Source: Loripinus fragilis
Taxonomy: Eukaryota; Mollusca; Bivalvia; Lucinida; Lucinidae
Length of the DNA stretch: 64,000 nucleotides
Assembly: GCA_964019695.1 (NCBI GenBank)
Contig: OZ026516.1
Coordinates: 81,485,018-81,549,017 of the forward strand
Direction of reading: 5' to 3'
The notes below the pieces were generated by a model, which was given only the letters and a program-made list of their open reading frames with translations, did not search any database and was not told where the DNA came from. Made by a program: the position numbers and the translations under genes. Below, piece after piece: positions 1 to 11,500 of this stretch; position 1 is the stretch's first letter, and the number at the start of each line of letters is the position of its first letter.

Positions 1-271
1 GAGTCTGACTGCAGATCTAGGGGTTGCGAGTTCCATCCGGGCCCGGTCCCATACTTTCATGGAGATTGATCACGAAATAATTTCTACGGTCATTCTCCTC
101 CCTTCTGCTGAATCATCAAGAAGGGTTGTTGTCAGTTACAAGTGAAAGTATGTGCACGTATTACTGGTTAAGTTCAAGCTTGCCCAGGAAAAAGTGTGGT
201 TAGGTGAACTGACCGTCCCGCCATGACCATAACTGTTGACTTGGGACGTAATGTAACAAAACAAACAAACA
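1..271 (+). mobile_element. tRNA-derived SINE, family 1 (5' end outside the window)
   Basis: The sequence matches the second copy at 26867-27190 from the tRNA-like B-box region (GGTTGCGAGTTCCATCC) through the conserved body and ends in an AAAC-rich tail. The first bases are missing because the window begins inside the element. Confidence 0.85.
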
Positions 272-696
272 AATCAAAAGAACTGTCATGATGAGATGTT
301 CAACATATGGTTTGGTTGTGAAATAAAAAATAATAATTTTAATTACCCACTCATATCTGGTGGGGGCTGTAAAATGTGATTTCTTACTGTAACTCTTACT
401 GTAAATCCAAAGATATACCTCCCCAAATTAACATTTTGAAGATGGTTATCCCCATTTTATTGCACTTCACTTCTCCACTTGTTTACTGTTAAATCTTCGC
501 TTAATCTAAAATTGGAGCATTTTGCAAGCCGTATAAAGCCACATAATAACAACAGTATGTTCCAGATAGATATACTGTCACTATATTATCCAATCAGACA
601 TCACTATATTATCCAATCAGACATCACGTTACAATAGCAATTGTTAATTAGAATTGTTTTTCTAAGGTTAAAGTTAATATTTGTATACTTTTTCAG
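272..696. other. UNC5 intron, no gene seen
   Basis: This AT-rich intronic sequence contains a short direct duplication of TCACTATATTATCCAATCAG near 570-625. I recognise no exon, RNA gene or named element here. Confidence 0.6.
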
Positions 697-744
697 GTCT
701 CGGTAACCATACCCAAGGTTATGATGGAAAGAAGTTTAAAACTG
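697..744 (+). CDS. UNC5: UNC5 exon: juxtamembrane/cytoplasmic linker mini-exon
   Basis: This 48-bp exon follows a pyrimidine-rich tract ending tttttcag and is followed by gtatgt. It enters with two bases of a split codon and leaves one base, so its reading ends GYDGKKFKT and the split codon with the next exon gives D. The G-x-FKT pattern resembles the short conserved block found just inside the membrane in UNC5 proteins. The small size makes this the least certain exon, but its phase fits the next one exactly. Confidence 0.75.
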
Positions 745-2532
745 GTATGTACCTTTTTTGGGTGTGCTGATGACAGATCAGCATCAGAAATGATGTCAGG
801 CCTAAAACAAAAATATGTGTGTTTCCGGTTACATGGAAAAGTGATTAGGGGCGGCCGGTAGGATTTTTTTCCCTTTTATTTTACTGACTTATTGTGTCAG
901 TTCCCTGTGACAATGAAGGTGCATCCTGTTGTGGCCTTGGGACTGTTAAGCTCTTGGTACAGGAGAAATACCTGGCCCATGTTTAAATCGTTTGGAATAG
1001 TCTGAAGGTATCTGATGCCTTCGAAATGAGGGCATTTCTTCGCATGTACAGAGAGGATGGCACTCACCATATAGAAGCGGAATGGTTTCACAAACTTGGA
1101 AAAAGATCGAGATTTAAGAAGAGAAAATTAGGTATTTTTCCTATTGATTTTTACGGCTACGAACAAGCGTGTGCGTAATAGGGAAATTAATTAGACACAT
1201 CACTAATAATAAACTGAATCGCTTCAAAAAGGAAAACAACAGCGAAAAAAGTGTTTGAAAAAAAAAAAAAAACGGGCACATCGTAAGAAAAAAGTTGGGG
1301 TCAGGGGGGTGCAAAATAGACACAGTCGGGTAACCGGAAACACTGGATTTTTTGTTTTAGGCCTGACTAGGGAACTTATATAAACATATTTCGTATACAA
1401 AAATGATTCATAAAAAATATGGCCTTCAGGCAGCATGGCTGTTAACCTGTATGCCAATATAAGAAAATTAAAAAATCATTACCAGAAATGAAAATTATTT
1501 GGCAGAAATGGTCACTTCAGATGGGACGCTTAACAAAATAAGCTAAAACAAATTTTAAGCATCCAAAAACATTCATTGTAAGGGATGTGCTTTACACATC
1601 TTGTTAAGGAATCTTTTAATCCTTTGTATACTAGTGACTCCTAAAAGAGTACTTCGGAAAATGCCTCGTAATGAGCATTTCATCAGGGTCTACACTGTTT
1701 GCTAAGACAAAAGTGATCTTCAGAGAAAGAATTTTAACAGTGTCTTTCATGCGAATCATTTAATGTCACTTTACACATATATTGACATTTTCCATTCAAA
1801 TTATGTTTATGCTAACCAATAAATGCTGTAGGCTAATGACCAATGAGGGTTTAGGTACAGTCACCATTATTGGTATATGGTAAAAAGCTTTTTTTTTGCT
1901 TCTCTTTCAGATAACTTATTATTAGCACAGTCCGATCCGACACATTATGCTGCTGTTAAACCTTTGTATATGCACTCATCAAACAACAGTCATACACCAA
2001 CCTACGATGATCAGCCAATGTACGCAGAAGTCGGTAATGTTAGACCTAATGGTCTAGTCTTACAAACTGATATTCCAAATAATGTGATGACTGTGGAGCG
2101 CAGTCTGAGCAGTCCTGATGATAATTCAATGACCCGAATACCAGCAAATCATAACAGAAATCATGCAAAAAATACTGTGATAGTTTCACCGATACTTCCA
2201 TATCCTAGTGTTTTGGATGACTCGCTGGAGATTGATGAAACAAACAATTTAAGAGACAGTCAAAGCTCGGGAATGTCTGAGCTACCTAGTCAGACAGAAA
2301 CAGAGGCTGTGACTTGGAGTAGGTTTGACCACAGAGGTGGTAGATTAACGTTACCGGAATCAGGTGTTAGTTTGTTAATTCCTGAAGGAGCAGTGAGGCA
2401 TGGACATACAGAAGAAATTTATATGGCCGTGTGTAGAGATGATAAAGATAGACCGAGATTATCAGGTAAATATATTTTTACCCTTATCTTCTTCTGCTGC
2501 ATGGGCGGATTTAGAGGGGGTACGGGGTTCAG

Positions 2533-2569
<37 letters not shown>

Positions 2570-5500
2570 TTCTGGAAAATCACAAAAATATAGGGTTTCT
2601 TAGATACTGATCCCGTTCTTCTGAAAAATCACAAAGCTACCAAGCCCGCATTCAATGTTGGGCAATCATCAGCTGGCCAGCAAAACGCCATTTAAAATGG
2701 CATTTTGTTGGTGGGCCAATCATGCCCTATTTATAGCTGTATTTGGATCCTCTGTTCCCTCATCAACTATTAAAACAAAAAAGAAACGTTATCATATTTG
2801 GACCCCATCTGACAAAACTTTCTGGATCTGTGCATGTTCTGTGTAAAGGACTGGGATCAATTTGAATGTAAGGTCTGTGTATGGGGGTTTACTCTTTGCC
2901 TACTGAGAATTTTGCATGCTTTTTTGTCATCTGCTGATTTTTTTTTAAATCAATTTTTCAAAAGAAATTGTAGGAATACCTTCAGAGTGTCAAACAGGTT
3001 GGACCATGATCAGGTCCGAAGTTCTGTCGGGCCTGATCTGGGTTCAGGAGACGACACTAGTAGACAAAATGTTTGCTTTTTACATTCACTGCATATATTA
3101 AAATGCACTTCAGACTTATTTGACTACTTTGATCATGGAAGCGAACTGTATGAACCCTGATCAGGCTGGGCCTAAGATTTGTCTGATCTGGGTTCATATT
3201 GTTTGCCATATATGCAAGCTAAAGAGCAAATGCTCCATTTTCCTTAATGTTTTCAAATACATAGTATTTCAAAGGCGTCAAAAAGCTTATTATGGAGTAA
3301 AGGGTTGATAGATGCTTTCATTTCAAATCCATTTGCTTTCATTGATGCTCAACTAGGCTGGATTAAATATTTGATATTACATTTGATTATGATTTTTTAT
3401 ATTTAGATAATCAAACAATCCTTAGCCCGGTGGTGCTTTGTGGTCCAACAGATCTGGTACTATTAAAACCGGTGGTGCTATCCCTGCAGCACTGTGCCAG
3501 CATGAGACAAGCAGGCTGGAAGTTGCTGGTGTGTTCAAGTCATACTCCTCCTGATGAGCCACCACAATGGCAGGTAAGAGCAGGATTCAAAATCACTACT
3601 ATACAAGCCCCCAGCCTACAGCACTGTGCCAGCATGAGGCAAGCAGGTTGGAAGTTACTGGTGTGTTCAAGTCATACTCCTCCTGATGAGCCACCACAAT
3701 GGCAGGTAAGAGCAGGATTCAAAATCACTACTATACAAGCCCCCAGCCTACAGCACTGTGCCTGCATGAGGCAAGCAGGTTGGAAGTTACTGGTGTGTTC
3801 AAGTCATACTCCTCCTGATGAGCCACCACAATGGCAGGTAAGAGCAGGATTCAAAATCACTACAATACAAGCCCCCAGCCTACAGCACTGTGCCAACATG
3901 AGGCAAGCTGGATGGAAGTTCCTGGTGAGTTCAAGTCATATTCCTCCTGATGAGCCACCACAATGGCAGGTAAGAGCAGGATTCAAAATCACTACAATAC
4001 AAGCCCCCAGCCTACAGCACTGTGCCAGCATGAGACAAGCAGGCTGGAAGTTACTGGTGAGTTCAAGTCATACTCCTCCTGATGAGCCACCACAATGGCA
4101 GGTAAGAGCAGGATTCAAAATCACTACTATACAAGCCCCCAGCCTACAGCACTGTGCCAGCATGAGGCAAGCAGGTTGGAAGTTACTGGTGTGTTCAAGT
4201 CATACTCCTCCTGATGAGCCACCACAATGGCAGGTAAGAGCAGGATTCAAAATCACTACAATACAAGCCCCCAGCCTACAGCACTGTGCCAACATGAGGC
4301 AAGCTGGATGGAAGTTCCTGGTGAGTTCAAGTCATATTCCTCCTGATGAGCCACCACAATGGCAGGTAAGAGCAGGATTCAAAATCACTACAATACAAAC
4401 CCCCAGCCTACAGCACTGTGCCAACATGAGGCAAGCTGGCTGGAAGTTACTGGTGTGTTCAAGTCATGTTCCTCATGATGAGCCGCCACAATATCACAAA
4501 ATCACTACTATACAAGCCCCACCCACGCCTACAGCTCTGTGCCAGCATGAAGCAAGCAGGCTGGAAGTTATTAGACGGATGGCTGAGAATGGGTTTGCTC
4601 CCCCCCGTAGGGAATTTTGCAGCTATATCCTATCTTGTAGAGAATTGAAAGCCAAGTCTTTTAAGAGATGTTTACACTCTGTGTGTTGGGGGCGTTAGTC
4701 TGTAAGAGCCTGTAACATACGTTACTTTATCAAATTAAGAAAAAGTAAATTGAAAGTTTGGGCTACGAATTAAAGACATTAAAATATTTATTTTAAAAAA
4801 TCATTCATATAATCTGCATACTGGATATCTAAACTACGTATGACAGCCATTTGAACAGAATTGCGGCTTCCTAAGGTGTCATATGCGTTACATAAATCAG
4901 ATAAACCTTTAAAATTTGCAAGTGTGGCTAGTATCATTTACATTCACAATCTCTCTGTGTGTTTTGCAAAATGTTTTTAACCATGTCTGACAAGCCTATG
5001 CAATTGGCTAACAGAAAAAGCAAAGTTTGTTTCTCTAGCTTAAATATTTTTTCTAGAATAAGCAATTAAACAACCCTACCCCTACCCAGTCTTAAGGTGA
5101 AATTTTTGGTATTAAAACTAAAGTAAAAATTGTTAAGAAATATTTGCAGTTGATGAATATGTTTCATTGTTTGTGATTTATTTGCTTATATGAAAAGACT
5201 CATAAATCTGCAAGTTTCTTGCAAAATTTTTAATATCAGAGGCTGTAACATATGTTACCTGATGTAATAAATGGCCAAGCTCATTGTCTTTACATGAGAT
5301 ATGTCTATAAATGTTTTAATATCTTTGAGGGAATTTTGCAGACATATTCCTTCTTATAGTACAACTCAAGCTGCATCGAATAAGGGATGTTTGCACTCTC
5401 TATGTTGGGGCGTTAGTCTAAAACAGCATGTTACATGCATTACTATATCAAATAAAGGAAATGTAGTTTGAAAGTTTGAGCTAAAATTGTGAAAAAACTC

Positions 5501-8500
5501 GCAGCTGCTGGATATCTTACATTTTGTTTAGGGATTTTAAGCTGGCTCGTATGATAAAGACTTATAGATCTGCTAGTTGTCACCAAGTTTTAAAGATCAG
5601 AGAGCGTTACATATGTTAGCGTAATAAGTAAAATCACCAAACAGTATTTTGACGTCAAGCTGAGTAAGGGCCTGCTCCATCCTAATCCCCTTTGGAATTC
5701 TGCAGACATATTACATCTTATGTAACCATTCAAGGTGCATTTAATAAGAAATGTTTGCACTCTGTAAGTCAGGGCGTTAGCCTGTAACAGCTTGTTACAT
5801 ATGTTACTATATCAATTTGAGAATAAGAAAATTGAATGTTTGAGCTAAAAAAGAAGACATTAAAATTATCTAACAATTAACATTCTTATAGTCTGCATAC
5901 TGGATGTCTTTACTACATATGGAAGCTGTTTAACATTAATACCGCTTACTGTGGTGTTATGTGCATTACATGAGCCTAATTATAATTTAAAAGCTATAAT
6001 TGTGGCAATCGTCATTTAGTTGAACAACTACTATGACTTGGTTTCAAACTGTTTTATTAGATTTTACAAACATATACTCAATCGATGAAAAGGAAAAACC
6101 AAGTTTGCTTTTCTATTTTAAATATATTGTCCTATAGAAGCTAATACACAGCCCTACTCCCAGTTTTACAGAGAAGCAAATTTTGTTATTACCGTTTAAG
6201 TAAAACACATGAAAGTGATTGAAGCGTGTGGATATTTTACATTTTCTTAGTCTGTCTTGCTCATATATCTGCAAGATGTCATTAAGTTTAAGATCAGGAC
6301 ACTTAATGTGTACTTATAATATACCCTTTAAAGAACATATTTGGTGCCAAAACACTAGAAATTATATTCATTTCTGATTATCAAGCCCATGGACTGTTGT
6401 TACAGATGTTATCAATGACCTTTTGAACACATTTCCTAATACTGTGCATATAATGCTAAATATAGAGCAACACATAGAAAAGACAGTTTTACATTTGTAC
6501 AAGACAATACAATAAATAAAATGATCCAAACTAATTCTCATCGATTTAACACTCATGTTAAACGTTTGTCGTTGTCTGCTTCTGTGGTAATCATTATTAT
6601 CACACGCCTCCTTGCAACTAGTAGAATCATCACACAATATTTCAATCATTTACTGTTATACAATTTTGACCACCAGTCCACCCAAAATTGATGAGCCACT
6701 ATCAACTTTCCAATTTTGCCATCCATGGCTTGGAACATTCGGAGACTGATATGAATTCCTAATAGTTGGCTCTTTGAGTATGTGTTTCAAGTGATAATCT
6801 GCAAGTAGGAGAAAGACTAAAGCTTTACAAGGAGGAAAACTATGCCATTAAAAGCAATGAGTACCTGGACTGATGTACCTTGAAATTTCTGTGATAAAGA
6901 ACCATATCTTAGCTGGTTAACTTTTATAAATGTAGCCTTTCCAGACACGCAACAAAAATATTTTCATCTAATAATGTCTCTGCACTAATTATCTTTCCCC
7001 AAGCATTCAAAAACTTATTCGAAGTCTTAGTACTTCTGAAGTGCTGAAACCGAGGTAACTCTTTCCCTTTAGATAAACGAACTAGATGTATCACAGCAGG
7101 TAAAGCAATGAAATGCAGGATGAACAGAGAGCAAATTAGACCCTTTCAATTCAATGATTCAGTAAGTTTCTATGATAAGAGCGCTTATTAAAGGATGTAA
7201 CATATATAACTCGTCATAATAAATGAGCAAGGGCATTGTCGTGACATCCTTTTTGATTTCACAGTCAGAGGCAACTGTTTTCAATTTCAGTGTTTTCAAT
7301 GGATCATGAAATGAGGCACCTTATCAACTTGTTTACACTGTATAAATCTTCCATAGCGCATAATATAGAACTACTGGTTATCCTATTCTACCCTTAGTCC
7401 GCTTTCCTTCTTTTGAATGCAACAGCTAATGATATGGCTGCAAAAACTGAGAAATCATAGGTTTTACATTATTTTAAGGCTTGCTTCAATGTACTGACAT
7501 CAAAAAACAACCAGTTGCAAACATAATTGATGGCAATGTCCAACTTCATGTTCTTTTTCTTATACCAAATAACTTTCAAAGTGTAACAGAAATTGTTTCA
7601 GAAGGTCTGCCAAAACCATCAAGAGTCAACATTGTAACTAAAGAAAACTTATAAAGTTCTTTGGGCACCTCAAAATACTAATGATCTAAGACTTGAGGAC
7701 TTAAGCACCAAAGGACTGGATAGGTTCCATGGCAAATGATGCAAAAAAGCAGCCTATCAAATTTCTGTTTGACCAATGTCAGAAATCTTAAAGTATTCAT
7801 AGAGGTACACAGTAGAGACATAGCTTTTGCAAAATCATAGCAAAGTTATCATTTAACTAGCACGGATGCAGAGACAGCTGCAGTAAGATTGCTTTTTCCA
7901 CTTCACAGGAAGAGACATATACCAGAGTCATACTCCATTGTATGCATATATGTGAAATGGCATTAAACCCATATTTAATCAGGTGTTTGATCCCATGACA
8001 CTGACATGCTGTTTCTGCTTTTGAAGAATGCTAAGGATTCAATTTATAGCTGAGTCAATTTGTTTGACACTGGCACTGGCCACACATACAAAGAAAAGTA
8101 AGTCTTTTGATGGCAAAAGAGGAGGATCACACAAAGTGCTTATAAGTGATGTTTGTCACAATTACCAATTTTAAAAAGTAATCTTAATTAATGTAACACA
8201 TATAACACCATAGGAAGCTATATATTTGTTAAAAAACACTTTCTTGTGTATCTAAGGTAAATAGCATGCAAACTACATGAATAATTCAAATAAAAAGATA
8301 GTCTTCTTTCTGTTTCTCAGATTTTCAATCCATTTATTCTTAAATTGATATGGTAACATACGTATCATACCATTACAGGCTAACCCCCTAGTTAATAGAG
8401 TGCAAACATCTCTTATTTGATGCAGCTTGAATTTTTCTTTAAGGTAGGATATGTCTGCACAATTTCCAAAGGGGTGGAGAGGAGCAGGGTTGTACTCAGT

Positions 8501-11500
8501 TTGCAGTCCTAATACAATGCCATGATTCTACTGGTTGTGATGAAATGGGTGATTATTTTGCCATAGAAGCAGACACAATGATAGACATTGTGAGGGTGAC
8601 TTGAATAAAGATTGTTTTTGAATAATTAGATTTAATAGGAATATTTATTGAATTGTGTCATTTAAACGAGAACTATTATTTTCTAAAAAAATGTCTATAT
8701 CTTTTAATATTATGGGCATTAGGAAATATGTGATAAAAAAGATTATATATAACATCTGTAACACAATTCCATGAGCTTGTTATCAGCAATGACTGTAATA
8801 CTAAGACTAAGGCACCAGAGGCTAGAGATTAATAGGAAAACATGTGAAAAATAGTATTTTTTTCTGAAATATCATCTCTTACTTCCAAGACAATTTTCTT
8901 GCTCATTCATTATGCCATGTAACATACGTTACATACTTTAATAAGTGCTCTAAACCTGATGTCAAACTTGCAAATATATGATTCTTTATTGCATTAGCAA
9001 GACAGTGCCAAAAATGTAAGATATCAACAAGCATCAAATATTGTCATATATTTTCTTCAATAATATATACCAAAATTGGATACTTAGAATTGGGGGTAGG
9101 GTTGTTTAAAAGCTCATATAAAACAATGTATTTGAGATAGAAAAGCAAACTTTGTTTTTTCTATTAGTCCAATGAGTATTTTAGTTAACTAAGATTAAAA
9201 CTATTTGTAAAAATGCACAAATCATCTGTAAAATTAAATGATGTTAGTCACGATTTCAACTTTCAAAGGGAAATTTAATCTATGTAACACATATAACATC
9301 ATTGAAGGCTGTAATTTTGTTTAAAATGCTGGTTTTATGTAGCTTAGGCATCCAGCTTGCAAACTACACAAGAAATTTGAATAATTAGTTGGTTCAATGC
9401 CTTCTTTCTGTAGCACAAACTTTCATTTTGATTTTTTCCTTAGTTTGTTACAGTAACATATGTAACAGGCTGTCAGAGACTAACGCCCGGGAGCATTAAA
9501 AGATGCGGCTTGAAATTTTCTTCAAGATAGGATATGTCTGCAAAATTCCCTAGGGGAGGGGGGGGGAGCAGGACCTTTTTTAGCTCGAAGTCTATATGGG
9601 TTTGTTCTTTAATCACTTAATATTTATCATTTTTTTCATTTTGACAATTTAAATTCAAGATATTAAATATTTCTTTCAGGACTGTTCTGTTCTTTAAAAC
9701 AGTCGAAAAAAAAATATAAACCTCTCACCCACCCCAATTTTTCACAAAATTTGGTTGAGAATCTAATAATTTATTTGGTGTGGCCTTACCTTAAGGTCGA
9801 AATTTCTTACCCATCTGAGGAGGGCATGGTTCTCTTTTAGAATATTGACGGTCATGGTTCAACCTTTGTAATAGTTTGCTGCATTGTAGCATAGGCTTTT
9901 GTTTGTTTTTCAGTCATGCGTCACGTTGGGCCAGGAAGACATTAATACTGAGGTATATACACAATTAGATGCCACCCATTGTCATATAATGACAGAGCAA
10001 TTACAGCGGTACACCTTGATAGGAGAACCAGCATTACAGGGAAAAGCTGTGAAGATCTTACGGCTGGCGGCCTTTGCTCCAGCATTACCCCCTTCTATGG
10101 ATTACAGCATTCGGGTCTACGTTGTTGAAGATACCCCAGATGCACTACAAGTAAGTACTGTAAATCCGGAAATTTTCGCGAGAATTTTATTTTTGCAAAT
10201 TGGGTTAAAAGACATACTTGCGACGGTAAAAATCACAACTAGGGCATGATTTACCTATACCAGTTATGGACAGAGCGATTTAACGATTTCGCGAGGATTT
10301 TATTTTCACGAAACTTCGCATATGCGAAGTTTCGTGAATATTAAACCCTCGCAAAAATTTCTGAATATACAGTATCTAAAAAATGGTAACTGTTGTATTA
10401 AAGAAAGTAAGAAGGCAAAGATCAGGAATCAATACAATCAAGTACCACACCTAACCCAGGACACCACATGGGAAAGTGACAAAAGCACAAGTAAACATCA
10501 CACACAAGAGAACCAAGAGGTTAGCCCTTTCCCAGCAGGTGACCACACAGCTGCACTGAACAGACAAGAAAGCATGACAAACATGACCCATAAAAAACAA
10601 AAATGATCCACAAAAGAAGCAGGGCCTTGGAACGGTCAGTAAAAAATATTTTTATTGGAGGGCTTATAGTAGTTTTATGGTACCAACCTCACCCTTATTT
10701 CAGATGTGGATCAATCAAATAGATGTTTGATTTACATGAAAGATCCCTAAATTATCAATGTCTCTTCTCCTATTAAATTCAAATCAAGATATAAGGGTCT
10801 GACTACAGACACATTAAACCTATTAAGCCCTTCCATGGGTTGTTTTGGGGACCAGGGAAAAAAAAGACATTAATTTCAGGAGAACAAAGGGAAAAATACC
10901 AAATTTTGAGGAGAACAGGGAAACAAATACAATATTGGGGAGTCAGGAACATAAGAAAACATTTTGCAATATTTTGGGACCAGGGCAGTTGCGGATCCAG
11001 AGGGGGTTCAGGGGGTTCACACCACCCCCACCCCCAGTTTTTAAATTTCCCATGAAAATTATATAATTTGGTCTCAGTGAGGCCAAATTATTTCATTTTC
11101 ATGGGATATTTAAGAAAAAAGTGATAAAATCTGCAAAACAAACTCCCTCCTCTACACATCTGACCCCCCTTCCAGAAATTATGGATCTGCCCGTGCAGGG
11201 GAACAAGCAAATTGTTTTGTAAGGAAAAGGGAACAGGTATTCTCCATGGGAAGTCCTCCCTATTGGATTCAGAGTGGTTGAATTATGCGGCATTTCATCT
11301 GGGTCTTCACTGCTTGCCAAAGTATGTATTAAAGGAGTCACTAATATACAAAGGGTTGGTACATGGGTGAAAGTTTTCAGGATCATTCCTGAATTCAGAA
11401 TTTTGAGGCTGACTTTCCATAGAAAGTCAGCCTCAAATGCTGAATTAGGCAGATGTTAATAGCTTCTCTGATTTATTCTCAGTTCATATTTAGGCAATTG

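Noticed and set aside
2466..2593. Poly-proline extension of the UNC5 exon frame
   Set aside because: It is translation of an intronic C-homopolymer after a good GTAAAT donor.
3430..4698. A 422-codon frame as an independent gene
   Set aside because: It is the UNC5 ZU5 exon read through a tandem array that retains intron-derived blocks. The true exon ends at 3573 in phase with 9914.
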